41,490 nt of DNA from Mesostigma viride. Its lineage: Eukaryota > Streptophyta > Mesostigmatophyceae > Mesostigmatales > Mesostigmataceae. Position 1 is the stretch's first letter; each line of letters begins with the position of its first letter. Below are positions 19,568 through 28,180 of the stretch, piece by piece. Where the stretch lies: contig RPFO01000266.1 in the NCBI GenBank assembly GCA_009746045.1, positions 1 through 41,490 on the forward strand, in the 5' to 3' direction. Under the pieces are notes generated by a model. It made no database searches, had not been told where the DNA came from, and saw nothing but the letters and a program-made list of their open reading frames with translations. Made by a program: the position numbers and the translations under genes.

Positions 19568-20283
19568 CTAAAAATCCGACAGGTCGTCATCGTCCTCGGA
19601 CTCGTCCAGGGTACCGTCAGAATCGCGGTTCCAGCCTGGATTCCAGTCGTCGTCCTCGTCGAACGGGTCAAAGTGCTCGTCGAACATGAGATCGATAACG
19701 TCCCCCTCGGAGCGTTCGCGGATGAGCTTGCACTTCTTGTCACAGGCCGCGGAGGGGTGGCCGAAGTCCCTGAGGACCTGCTCGCCGGCCTCTTCGGCGA
19801 TCTGGTAATCGCAGACGCGCGCGTAGTCCATGCGCCACTCGAAGAACCCGTCGTGTTCGCGGCAGCGCTTGCAGAGGATGTCGCATTCCTCGCCCCCGTG
19901 GAAATGCCGCTTCATCCTCATGAGCGCAACGCGCGTCGTCCTGCGCCCGCACCGTCGGCAATGAGCGTGGGGCTTCTTGAACAGCTTGCGAGGCCGGATC
20001 GGGTCGCGACGGGCCGCGGCGGCCTGCTTGTGAGTCAGGTAAGAATCGTCTCCCTCGCGCGGCTTTCGGGGCGCCCCGGGCGCCTGGGGAACCGTGTCGG
20101 CCTGCGGGGGGCGCGGACAGCACGCGAGGGAAGAATGCACGATCGAGGTCAGCGAGAGAAACAGGACAAGCGGACACGCGAACAGACTCGGGGAAGAATG
20201 GCGGACAGAGAGAGAGTCCTCGCGCCCTCAATTCTTACCTGGACGACCGCGCCGGACACCGGGGAGGAATTGGGAGTGGCCAT
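19568..20283 (-). CDS. Spliced zinc-binding protein with acidic tail, left copy
   Basis: Exon 1 (20239-20283) encodes MATPNSSPVSGAVVQ. A GT-AG intron occupies 20102-20238 (137 bp, phase 0), and exon 2 is 19568-20101, giving 192 aa. A Lys/Arg-rich stretch (RRDPIRPRKLFKKPHAH) leads into a Cys/His cluster, CRRCGRR and later HFHGGEECDILCKRCREHDG. The spacing (CxxC...H...H...CxxxCxxC) suggests one or two zinc sites, a treble-clef-like finger. The C-terminus is very acidic (ESEDDDDLSDF), as in histone- or activator-binding tails. A TATA-like TACATAAA lies 105 bases upstream. The right copy is identical in exon 2. A DNA/RNA-binding regulator is a reasonable inference; the family is unknown. Confidence 0.75.
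20102..20238 (-). other. Spliceosomal-type intron (zinc/acidic gene, left)
   Basis: CAG|GTAAGA donor and CCCCCCGCAG|GCC acceptor, pyrimidine-rich, phase 0. Two ATTCTTCCC motifs lie inside. Translation through it hits a stop, while splicing joins a Met-initiated 15-aa exon to the conserved body. Confidence 0.7.
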
Positions 20284-20380
20284 TTGGGGGAAGATTTCGG
20301 GAGATGGGGAGAGGGCTTTCGAGGCCGTGTCTCGAGTGAGAGCTCGTTGCGTGGGATGCCCGGACAGAGTGGGTGTCCCG

Positions 20381-20388
20381 TTTATGTA
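20381..20388 (-). promoter_or_regulatory. TATA-like box of the zinc/acidic gene (left)
   Basis: TACATAAA on the gene strand, about 100 bases before the ATG at 20283. GATTGGCACACC (an ATTGG/CCAAT core) lies about 60 bases further upstream. Confidence 0.45.
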
Positions 20389-20513
20389 GTGGCGACGGGC
20401 TCCCACGGACGGCCAGGATGATCCTCCGATCCACGGTGTGCCAATCACTCTGCCTGCGCCGCGCCAACCGATCCGATCGGACGCTCGCTCGTATCCTATT
20501 GGTGGATACTCCA

Positions 20514-21345
20514 AGCGCCGCGCCAGAGACGGGTGTACCCTCTGTTCCACCCTCCCTTTTTGCCCTCTTCACCCCCTTTTTTGACCCCCGAAAACCCCCT
20601 TCCCGACCCCCGAGAAAGCCCTGTTCCGGTGTTCCGGCCCACCCCCCCTGGGCCGGTATCATTTGAAAAAAAAAATTTTCTGGGACCGAAATCCTTCGTT
20701 TTGGACTTAGCCGTTTTCGGCCTCTCCTCTTCCCCTTTCTCTCTCTCCCTCTCCTTTCTCTCTCCCTCTCCTTTCTCTCTCCTCTCCCTCTCTCTTCTCC
20801 CCTCTCTTCCCGTCCCTATATATCCAGGGGTATAGGGTTCTATTTATTTATTTTTCCTATAAAATCAGTTTTAGAAAAGATACCGGCACGCCATCCCGGA
20901 AATAGGATATATAAGACGGTGTCCTATTCACGCCCCACGGTTAAATAGGACGAATAGCCGCCTATATATACCGTTCCTATTCCCGGAGGGGGCGTGCTGG
21001 TATCATTTATAAAACTGATTTTATAGGAAAAATAAATAAATAGAACCCTATACCCTGGATATGTAAAGACGGGAAGGGAGAGGAGAGAGAGGGGAGAGGG
21101 AAGAGAGAGGGAAGAGAGAGAGAGGAGGCCGAAATCGGCTAAGTCCAAAACGAAGGATTTTGGCCCCAGAAAATTTTTTTTTTCAGATGATACCGGCCCA
21201 GGGGGGGTGGGCCGGAACACCGGAACAGGCCTTTTTCAGGGGTCGGGAAGGGGGTTTTCGGGGGTCAAAAAAGGGGGTGAAGAGGGCAAAAAGGGAGGGT
21301 GGAACGGAGGGATGCACCCGTTTCGGGCCGAATCGGCGCGGCGCT
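20514..21345. mobile_element. Foldback (MITE-like) element, copy 2
   Basis: This 832-bp imperfect palindrome begins AGCGCCGCGCC and ends GGCGCGGCGCT, with the same internal order as copy 1. The flanks are also inverted (ATTGGTGGATACTCCA on the left, CCGAGTATCCTCCAAT on the right), so the terminal repeats may extend about 16 bp further on each side. It lies between the zinc/acidic gene's promoter and the 3' region of the paralogue gene. Confidence 0.8.
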
Positions 21346-21649
21346 CCGAGTATCCTCCAATCGGATCGCTCCGTTCGGCGGGAGATCCACGGGGCGGATG
21401 TGAACCGCACCTCTCTTCTGGCGCCGTACTCCTAGTATCCACCAATGAAAGGCGCGCGTACTACCGAGTGACCGGGACGGACCTAGACGGTGACGGATGT
21501 AAGCATAAGGCACGTGGCGTCAACGCGCACGGACGCGCCCGGATAGCGGGCTTGGGACTTGGCCGAATTCGCGGGTCCGCGGTCCTAGCTATGCGCATCT
21601 AGCTACCGTGGGAACATGATGGACTCATTGAATAGGGTTCATACACTCT

Positions 21650-21655
21650 TTTATT
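21650..21655 (-). terminator. AATAAA signal of the paralogue gene (left)
   Basis: TTTATT on the plus strand lies about 55 bases beyond the stop at 21709 on the gene strand. Confidence 0.5.
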
Positions 21656-21708
21656 CATAAATAGGCGGGGTTAAAGCACGTATCTCCTATCTACCCTGGC
21701 TATCTACC

Positions 21709-22877
21709 TCACGCGGCGCGCGCGTCGGCGAGGACGCGGGCCGGGGACACGCCGTCCTCGTGGTATACGGCGGGCACGCCGCGGCTGGGCGGGATGGAGC
21801 TGATGCACACGGCGCGCACCCAGGTGGACCCGTCCGTCCTCCGCTCGTACTCCAGGAACACGTTGGCATTTGGCCGCTTGGAAAGGCCGGCCCGACGCGC
21901 CTCGTGCGAGGACAGGATCGCAGCGAGCGGAGTGCGAGCGAAGTCCCTCAGTGGGACGAGTCCGATCGTGCGCCCCGGCCGGCCGGCGTGGCGAAAGGTG
22001 CGGTACACAGTGCCGTCCGGCGCGGTCGCCGGCTCGCTCAGCCAGTAGTCGGCCCCGACGCCGACTTCGTATGACGGGATCACTTCCACGAACTTCCCCG
22101 CGGAGTCGACCCAGCGCGTGCGGCCCTTGGCGTCGTCCTGTCTGCGCACGGTCGGGTCGCGCGCCACGTGCGCGAACACGGACGAGGCCAGGTGTCGCTT
22201 GGTCAGGGGGCCGAATGCGGGCCAGTCCTTGACGCGGTCGGAAAAGTTGGGAAACTCGCTGCCGTCCGTCGTCATCTCGGCGGCGGGCCGCTTCTTGGTC
22301 GCGGGACGAGGGGCGGGCGCGGGACGAGGCGCGGGCGCGGGCGCCGGCGTGGGCGGGAGGACGGTGTCGGAGCCCTGCGCCCACGTGCCCGTTTCGTGGG
22401 ACGGCGAGGCGGGGAAGCCGTAGGCGTCCGCGAACGAGCTGACCGGCGCGCTGTGCTTGAGCGGGCCGACCACTTGGCTGGAGGCGTCGGTGATGTCCGC
22501 CAGCAGGAGGTACGTCCACGGCCCCACTCGCGCGCCTTCGGGGGGCGGGGGAGGCGCGGCGACGAGCGCGGTGTCCGCGGGGCTGTCCGGGGTCGATTCG
22601 CCGCCGGACGCCGCCCCGGCGCAGTCCGGGTCGATCTCGTCGAGCGTCGGGAAGCTTCCCCATCCCAGCCCTCCATGATGTCCACGTCCTGCATGGTGCG
22701 GATGCGAGCATAAGATGCGCGAGTGTGTTAGAGGGAAGAATTCGAGGGGCCAGACATGCGCGAGGATGGCTAGATGGGGGAAGAATGCATATAGCTCACC
22801 TTTTCGGGGAACAGGCGCAGGATGTCGAAGGACAGTTCGGAGAGGCAGCGCAGGTCGGGCGTCTGTGCGGAATCCAT
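21709..22877 (-). CDS. Spliced protein sharing the SET protein's C-terminal module
   Basis: Exon 1 (22800-22877) encodes MDSAQTPDLRCLSELSFDIL plus RLFPEK. A GT-AG intron fills 22689-22799 (111 bp), and exon 2 is 21709-22688. Exons 1 and 2 join out of frame by one base. A lost G in the GGGCTGGGATGGGG run just inside exon 2 would repair it, giving about 353 aa. The middle is Pro/Ala-rich. The last ~165 residues match the end of the SET protein: DWPAFGPLTKR, GRTIGLVPLRDF.RTPLAAI and DGSTWVRAV align with DWRAFGPQTQR, GRTIGLVPLRDFPSTPLASL and DGSQWVRAV. A TATA-like box lies about 107 bases upstream. It has no SET domain. It may be an interaction partner or a descendant of the SET gene; function unknown. 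Confidence 0.7.
22689..22799 (-). other. Spliceosomal-type intron (paralogue gene)
   Basis: AAAAG|GTGAGC donor and ACCATGCAG|GAC acceptor, with GCATTCTTCCCCC and GAATTCTTCCCTC inside. It follows a 26-codon first exon, as in the two other spliced genes. Confidence 0.6.
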
Positions 22878-22983
22878 GGAGGAAGAATTGGTGGGGAGAG
22901 AGTTGGAGAGTCGGAGAGAGCTGGAGAGCTGGACTCGAGAGAGCTGGAGAGCAGGATGCCCGGACAGTCCGGTTGTCCTCCTC

Positions 22984-22990
22984 TTTATGC
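22984..22990 (-). promoter_or_regulatory. TATA-like box of the paralogue gene (left)
   Basis: GCATAAA on the gene strand, about 107 bases before the ATG at 22877. CCAAT cores (GCCAATCAC) follow upstream at 23039 and 23072, and CCACCAATGGG at about 23150. Confidence 0.45.
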
Positions 22991-23360
22991 GTTTTTCGTG
23001 GGCGAACGGACGCTCCGGATTCGCCGCGATCGGAGGGTGCCAATCACCCCCGTGGATAACGCCGATCGTGTGCCAATCACGGCCGACCGTCGGATGGGCC
23101 GGGCATCTCCCGCGCCGCGCCATCGTTACCGTGGAGCTGCGCTAGTATCCACCAATGGGACGCCGGCGATCCATACCGCGGCCGGGACTTAGCGATTTCG
23201 GGACTTAGCCATTTTCGGGACTTTGCGACATTGGGACTGTCCCGGCGTCCTGCTACTCTAACGTCATCGCGCGCGGCCGCGGTCGGGACTGCCTACTTGG
23301 GACTTAGCGTCCTACGTGTGCATGATGTTGAGACTTGAGACGGGAACATGCAGGCAAGGC

Positions 23361-23366
23361 TTTATT
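23361..23366 (-). terminator. AATAAA signal of the SET gene (left)
   Basis: TTTATT on the plus strand, about 85 bases past the stop at 23451. GGGACTTAGC-type motifs follow at about 23187, 23203 and 23300. Confidence 0.5.
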
Positions 23367-23450
23367 AATCAATAAAATGGTGTTAATCACAAGTCGCTAT
23401 CTACATGTACACATGATAGCCCCCGGGCTATTCGATAGGATCGTCGCCGC

Positions 23451-24967
23451 TCAGCAGGAGCGGGCGGCGAGCAAGAGCTGGGCGGGCGTCAGCCCGCGCG
23501 CGTGGTACGACGCGACAGTGGGCCGGGCATTGGTCGTCTTGACGAGGGCCACGGCGCGAACCCACTGCGAACCGTCCGCGGCCGTTTCGGTCTCCAGGAT
23601 GACGGAGCCGTGCCTCGCCCGGCCGAGTCCGCACTCGTTGAGATCGTCTACGGACGGCAGGGAGGCCAGCGGGGTGGACGGGAAGTCCCTCAGGGGCACC
23701 AATCCGATCGTACGGCCGATGGCGACGCAGCGGGTGAAGACGGGCGCCGAAGTCGGCCCGTCGGGCTGGGCCAGCCACTCCTCTGGCCGGCCCAGGCGGG
23801 GCTTGAGCTCCGGGATCTTCTCGACGCAGTTGCCTCTCGAGTCCTCGTAACGCTTACCGACGAGGACGCACGTGGTGTCCTTCACGAGCGCCGCCACGAC
23901 GCGCTGGGTCTGCGGCCCGAACGCGCGCCAGTCGCCTATGCGGGCCGAGAAGTCCGGCAGGGCGGACGGTGCGGGCAGGGCGGACGGAACGGACTGGACG
24001 GGCAGGGCGTACGGGATTGAGGAGGACGGGACGGATACTCGGGCGGTCTGGACGGACGTCGGCGCGCTCGACGCGCTGGACTCCTGGCGCCGCGCCGTGC
24101 GAGGCCTCTTGGGCACGGGGGGCTGCGCGGGCGCGTCGACCGTATCCGGCGTCTGGTTGAAGTAGCTGTCGCCGTAGTTGATGAGGAGTTCCTCCCCCTC
24201 GCGGATGTCCCTCAAGGCGTACACGCGGGAGGACAGCAACGCGTCGTTGGGAGTCTTGAACTCGCAGTTCTGAATGCCCCGGCCCTCGTTGTGGTTGATG
24301 AAGGCCGTTTCGTTGCAGTACGTGTCCGCCTCCAGGCACACCGCGTACGTCCGTCCGTCGAAGAGCGTCAGACGGTAGCATCCGTCCGTCTTCACCTGGG
24401 CGGACGACGTGTCCAGATCTCCGTCTGGCAGCCTGTAGTACCGCACCAGGGCGCCGCCGTACACCCCGATCTCGTCTCCCGCCTTGAAGTCCCGGCCGGC
24501 GAACGCGCCGAACGGGCCGTGCGGGTCGTTAGCCGGGAGCGCCCTGACGCGGATCCGGTCGTTGAGGGAAGATTCGAGCATCCCGAGCTGGGCGCCCACT
24601 TCGAGCGTCGGGCACCCCGGGGTCACGGGGGCCGACACGTATTTTATCTTCTGGCCGCTGCACCCGACCCTGCGGGCCAGGTGCACCTCACTGGGGAGGT
24701 ACATCCGAATGTACATCTTTTCCGCGGCGCGCACGTTCTTCTCGAATTCTTCTTCGTGTCGGGGGCGCTTGGCCTGCGTCGGGGAAGAAACGGGCGATCA
24801 GGCGCACGGGCAAACAGGTGAGGGAAGAAACGGTGGGTCAGATCGTGTGTGATAACCAGGGAGACGGGGCGAAGGAAGCCGCGGTTCGAAGGGGAAGAAT
24901 TGCTTACCGCGCGGACCTTGGCGGCGGCGAGGGGGTTGGGGGAAGAAACGGTAGCAGCCGATGCCAT
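23451..24967 (-). CDS. Spliced SET-domain protein methyltransferase, left (intact) copy
   Basis: Exon 1 (24908-24967) encodes a 20-aa leader (MASAATVSSPNPLAAAKVRA). A 134-bp GT-AG intron (24774-24907, phase 0) joins it to exon 2 (23451-24773), giving 460 aa. Residues about 108-225 are a SET domain: FAGRDFKAGDEIGVYGG, then FINHNEGRG at about 178-186 (NHN where most families have NHS), and ALRDIREGEELLINYGDSYF, the cofactor-binding and catalytic-Tyr end. SET proteins methylate lysines, usually on histones, and viral ones can silence host chromatin. A Pro/Ser-rich linker carries basic PKRPRTARR. Residues about 300-460 form a module shared with the neighbouring gene. The promoter faces the 149-aa gene across a CCAAT-rich gap. 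The target is unknown. Confidence 0.88.
24774..24907 (-). other. Spliceosomal-type intron (SET gene, left)
   Basis: GCGCG|GTAAGC donor and CCCCGACGCAG|GCC acceptor, 134 bp, phase 0, pyrimidine-rich with CAATTCTTCCCC near the donor and GTTTCTTCCC near the acceptor. The right arm has the same intron at 28241-28374. Confidence 0.72.
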
Positions 24968-25573
24968 GGCAAAATAGAGAAGTGTGGGAGGCTAGCTGGG
25001 AGCTGGTTTGCTGGAGTGATGGTCGAAGGAATGACAAGACCCGGGTCCTGTGCCCACTATGTAGTCCTCGGGTGTCCGGCGGTTACGGGATCGACGCACG
25101 GGAGCGATTGGCGAGATCGACGGTGGGTGATTGGCCGGCGCGGACGGGCCTGGACGGACGTATCCACGGCACGCCAATCACGGGCACGCCAATCGGGCGA
25201 GCCAGTCCCGATCGGACGGCTGCCAATCCCCCGGGCCGCCAATCGGACGAGCCAATCCCGTCCGGTGATTGGCCCTCTTCTGGACGGGCCTGGACGGGCG
25301 TATCCACGGCACGCCAATCGCGGATCCGCCAATCGGACGGGCCAATCTCGCCCGAGTGATTGGCCGGCCGCGATCGGGTCCCACAAGAGATAGGATGGTC
25401 GGATGCGTGCCACGTGGCGCATATTGATTGGCTGGCGTCTGATCGCCCATCGCGCCATCCCGTCCGATGGGTATAAGTTCTTGGGGGGTGTTCGGATCTC
25501 GTCACCAAGCTCTCCGCTCTCCGCAGCTCGAAAAACCCGCACCCTCCCCATTCTTCTCCAAAGCCCCCCAAAA
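24968..25573. promoter_or_regulatory. Bidirectional CCAAT-box promoter (left)
   Basis: This 606-bp region lies between the SET gene (minus, ATG 24967) and the 149-aa gene (plus, ATG 25574). From 25106 to 25435 there are 13 CCAAT or ATTGG pentamers in both orientations, most as GCCAATC/GATTGGC. The block includes a near-exact internal duplication of about 50 bp (GGACGGGCCTGGACGG, then GTATCCACGGCACGCCAATC). TATA-like boxes stand at each edge: CTACATAG (25058-25065, minus) and TATAAG (25472-25477, plus), both about 95-100 bases from their ATG. GCCACGTGGC lies at about 25409. CCAAT boxes are bound by NF-Y in eukaryotes; that this one is used so is inference. Confidence 0.75.
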
Positions 25574-26023
25574 ATGGCCCCACGCACCAAGGAGTCCGCC
25601 CGCAGGCAGGCGAATTATTCCATCACGGGACGCTTCCTGGCCGAGCCATGGCGCAACCATCCTCTCGTCACGAAATCATTCGAGGATGAATTCGCAGCGT
25701 TCGCCGAAACGCTGGAAGAACTCCCTATTCCTCCCTCAGGCCAGAGGGTGGATATCGTCGAGGTGGACGCTGGCTCTTCCGCCGCGTCGCCCGTAAAGTC
25801 GTTCTACGACCTCCAGAGGGTCGTTTCGGCCCTTCGTTTTGCCCGCGCCGCGAAGAGGGCACGGGTGAACGCGCCGATTGTCGCTGGCGATGCGCCGGTT
25901 GACGGCGATGTGGCGGGCGCAAGTGACGCTCGGCCCAAGTCTCCACGCGCTGACGTGGATTGTGAGTTGGTGGGCGAGATCGTGACGTCCTCCAGTGGCG
26001 AGAAATTCGTTGTCGCCGAGTGA
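25574..26023 (+). CDS. 149-aa hypothetical protein, left (intact) copy
   Basis: I start at the ATG at 25574, with AAAAATGG context and a TATAAG box 102 bases upstream; the open frame reaches back to 25403 but that part lies in the promoter. The product begins MAPRTKESARRQANYSITGR and continues FLAEPWRNHPLVTKSFEDEF. An acidic middle follows, then SFYDLQRVVSALRFARAAKR and a C-terminus ending SSSGEKFVVAE. The N-terminus is basic, like a histone tail or nuclear signal (MAPRTKESARR superficially recalls the start of histone H3). No fold recognised. AATAAA follows the stop by 65 bases. It is transcribed toward the palindrome centre. Confidence 0.7.
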   Translation: MAPRTKESARRQANYSITGRFLAEPWRNHPLVTKSFEDEFAAFAETLEELPIPPSGQRVDIVEVDAGSSAASPVKSFYDLQRVVSALRFARAAKRARVNAPIVAGDAPVDGDVAGASDARPKSPRADVDCELVGEIVTSSSGEKFVVAE

Positions 26024-26087
26024 ACAATGACCCTGGAAATCCCGACTGACGGGATCCACGGAGGCCATTAAATGAAATGGATTGAAT

Positions 26088-26093
26088 AATAAA
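26088..26093 (+). terminator. AATAAA signal of the 149-aa gene (left)
   Basis: GAATAATAAAGC lies 65 bases after the stop at 26023. The mirrored signal in the right arm is at about 27054-27061. Confidence 0.5.
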
Positions 26094-26502
26094 GCAATTG
26101 TTACCCCATTCTTGTGTGAATGCATGTCCACGTAGATAGGATCGCGCGGAATCTGATGGCATGACAAGTGGCATGTTCATAGAGATCCTAGATTCTGTTC
26201 AGGCTGTTCAGGCAATCCGATCCCGCTGACGTCATCGTTGACCATGATGCAATATAGGATTTTGCGACGGAAAACGGCCACGTGGCACGCGCGGAAGTAG
26301 CGTGTAGTGTATCCAGGGTACGGATCACGGAATCGAAAGAGTACGGCCCAAAAAAAATATCTAAAGCGCATAGTATAAAATGAAGAATCTCAGATACGGT
26401 GGATCCTGGGATGTCCAGGGAGGTGTCAGAGATCCGAATATTCGATCGTAACCGTCGCCTGAACAGGATCTGGGACGTCCAGGGACCCTTGGGTGTACGG
26501 AC
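26094..26502. other. Non-coding DNA flanking the palindrome centre, left
   Basis: No convincing gene. The stretch holds TGACGTCA (26227-26234), GCCACGTGGC (about 26278) and an A-run followed by TATCTAAAGCG (26350-26368). TGGGA.GTCCAGGGA blocks occur twice (about 26407 and 26471). All are mirrored in the right arm. Confidence 0.5.
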
Positions 26503-26645
26503 ATGACGTCATCTGCTGACGTCAGCACGCCGAGTCGTCGAGTGGTGACGTCACCAGGTGCCAGCGGAGAAAGCCCGCCCAGGGAGGCACCTGGTGACGT
26601 CACCACTCGACGACTCGGCGTGCTGACGTCAGCAGATGACGTCAT
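26503..26645. promoter_or_regulatory. Palindrome centre with six TGACGTCA sites
   Basis: TGACGTCA, the CRE consensus for bZIP factors, occurs at 26504, 26517 and 26546 and, mirrored, at 26595, 26624 and 26637. Two more lie at 26227 and 26914. The arms meet at GGTGCC|GGCACC around a 23-nt asymmetric spacer (26563-26585). The 60-bp inner stems are perfectly complementary, so this segment could extrude as a hairpin or cruciform. Confidence 0.7.
26563..26585. other. 23-nt non-palindromic spacer at the centre
   Basis: The segment starting AGCGGAGAAAGC and ending CCCAGGGA is the only part of the junction without inverted symmetry. It would be the loop of a hairpin. Confidence 0.85.
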
Positions 26646-27053
26646 GTCCGTACACCCAAGGGTCCCTGGACGTCCCAGATCCTGTTCAGGCGACGGTTAC
26701 GATCGAATATTCGGATCTCTGACACCTCCCTGGACATCCCAGGATCCACCGTATCTGAGATTCTTCATTTTATACTATGCGCTTTAGATATTTTTTTTGG
26801 GCCGTACTCTTTCGATTCCGTGATCCGTACCCTGGATACACTACACGCTACTTCCGCGCGTGCCACGTGGCCGTTTTCCGTCGCAAAATCCTATATTGCA
26901 TCATGGTCAACGATGACGTCAGCGGGATCGGATTGCCTGAACAGCCTGAACAGAATCTAGGATCTCTATGAACATGCCACTTGTCATGCCATCCTAGATT
27001 CCGCGCGATCCTATCTACGTGGACATGCATTCACACAAGAATGGGGTAACAAT
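26646..27053. other. Non-coding DNA flanking the palindrome centre, right
   Basis: Mirror of the left flank, with TGACGTCA at 26914-26921, GCCACGTGGC at about 26861 and TTTAGATATTTTTTTTGGG at about 26783. A 64-aa open frame on each side (26177-26371 minus, 26777-26971 plus) is identical by symmetry but begins directly on a TATA-like string, so I do not call it. Confidence 0.5.
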
Positions 27054-27125
27054 GCTTTATTATTCAATCCATTTCATTTAATGGCCTCCGTGGATCCCGT
27101 CAGTCGGGATTTCCAGGGTCATTGT

Positions 27126-27573
27126 TCACTCGGCGACAACGAATTTCTCGCCACTGGAGGACGTCACGATCTCGCCACCAACTCACAATCCACGTCAGCG
27201 CGTGGAGACTTGGGCCGAGCGTCACTTGCGCCCGCCACATCGCCGTCAACCGGCGCATCGCCAGCGACAATCGGCGCGTTCACCCGTGCCCTCTTCGCGG
27301 CGCGGGCAAAACGAAGGGCCGAAACGACCCTCTGGAGGTCGTAGAACGACTTTACGGGCGACGCGGCGGAAGAGCCAGCGTCCACCTCGACGATATCCAC
27401 CCTCTGGCCTGAGGGAGGAATAGGGAGTCTTCCAGCGTTTCGGCGAACGCTGCGAATTCATCCTCGAATGATTTCGTGACGAGAGGATGGTTGCGCCATG
27501 GCTCGGCCAGGAAGCGTCCCGTGATGGAATAATTCGCCTGCCTGCGGGCGGACTCCTTGGTGCGTGGGGCCAT
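27126..27573 (-). pseudogene. 149-aa gene, right copy, two frameshifts
   Basis: The start at 27573 and first ~48 codons match the left copy. An A is then missing in the run that reads GGAAGAACTCC on the left (about 27431), which throws the frame. A missing G in TTGGTGGGCGAG (about 27172) changes it again before the stop at 27126. The promoter and 3' signal are kept. Both lesions are single-base losses in short runs, so they are either recent decay or sequencing error. Confidence 0.8.
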
Positions 27574-28180
27574 TTTTGGGGGGCTTTGGAGAAGAATGGG
27601 GAGGGCTGCGGGTTTTTCGAGCTGCGGAGAGCGGAGAGCTTGGTGACGAGATCCGAACACCCCCCAAGAACTTATACCCATCGGACGGGATGGCGCGATG
27701 GGCGATCAGACGCCAGCCAATCAATATGCGCCACGTGGCACGCATCCGACCATCCTATCTCTTGTGGGACCCGATCGCGGCCGGCCAATCACTCGGGCGA
27801 GATTGGCCCGTCCGATTGGCGGATCCGCGATTGGCGTGCCGTGGATACGCCCGTCCAGGCCCGTCCAGAAGAGGGCCAATCACCGGACGGGATTGGCTCG
27901 TCCGATTGGCGGCCCGGGGGATTGGCAGCCGTCCGATCGGGACTGGCTCGCCCGATTGGCGTGCCCGTGATTGGCGTGCCGTGGATACGTCCGTCCAGGC
28001 CCGTCCGCGCCGGCCAATCACCCACCGTCGATCTCGCCAATCGCTCCCGTGCGTCGATCCCGTAACCGCCGGACACCCGAGGACTACATAGTGGGCACAG
28101 GACCCGGGTCTTGTCATTCCTTCGACCATCACTCCAGCAAACCAGCTCCCAGCTAGCCTCCCACACTTCTCTATTTTGCC
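27574..28180. promoter_or_regulatory. Bidirectional CCAAT-box promoter (right)
   Basis: Mirror copy of the left CCAAT-rich region, with the same 13 CCAAT/ATTGG cores, the GCCACGTGGC site (about 27730) and the CTACATAG box (28083-28090) about 95 bases before the SET gene ATG at 28181. Confidence 0.7.

Larger units (their letters stand above)
17238..26562 (+). repeat. Giant inverted repeat, left arm (9.3 kb)
   Basis: The sequence from 17238 (TCAAAATTTTTGCAGAGTGA) to 26562 (CACCAGGTGCC) reappears in reverse complement at 26586-34797. Gene order, foldback element, tandem arrays, promoters and AATAAA signals all match. Near the centre, position x pairs with about 53148-x. The left arm is the fuller copy: it keeps about 1.12 kb (about 22154-23276) that the right arm lacks, and its SET and 149-aa genes are uninterrupted. 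Confidence 0.97.

Noticed and set aside
25403-25573. 57-residue N-terminal extension of the 149-aa gene
   Set aside because: It lies in the promoter, upstream of and across the TATAAG box, and is Arg/Pro-rich; the ATG at 25574 fits the 100-nt spacing rule of its neighbours.
26350-26370. Poxvirus-like telomere resolution site (A/T run plus TCTAAA) near the centre
   Set aside because: Only a loose resemblance. Spacing and flanking bases do not match the known element, and it lies over 200 bp from the centre.
26177-26971. Mirrored 64-aa and 94-aa open frames near the palindrome centre
   Set aside because: They exist twice by symmetry only. The 64-aa frame begins on a TATA-like string, and the 94-aa frame runs through the centre and encodes no recognisable composition.
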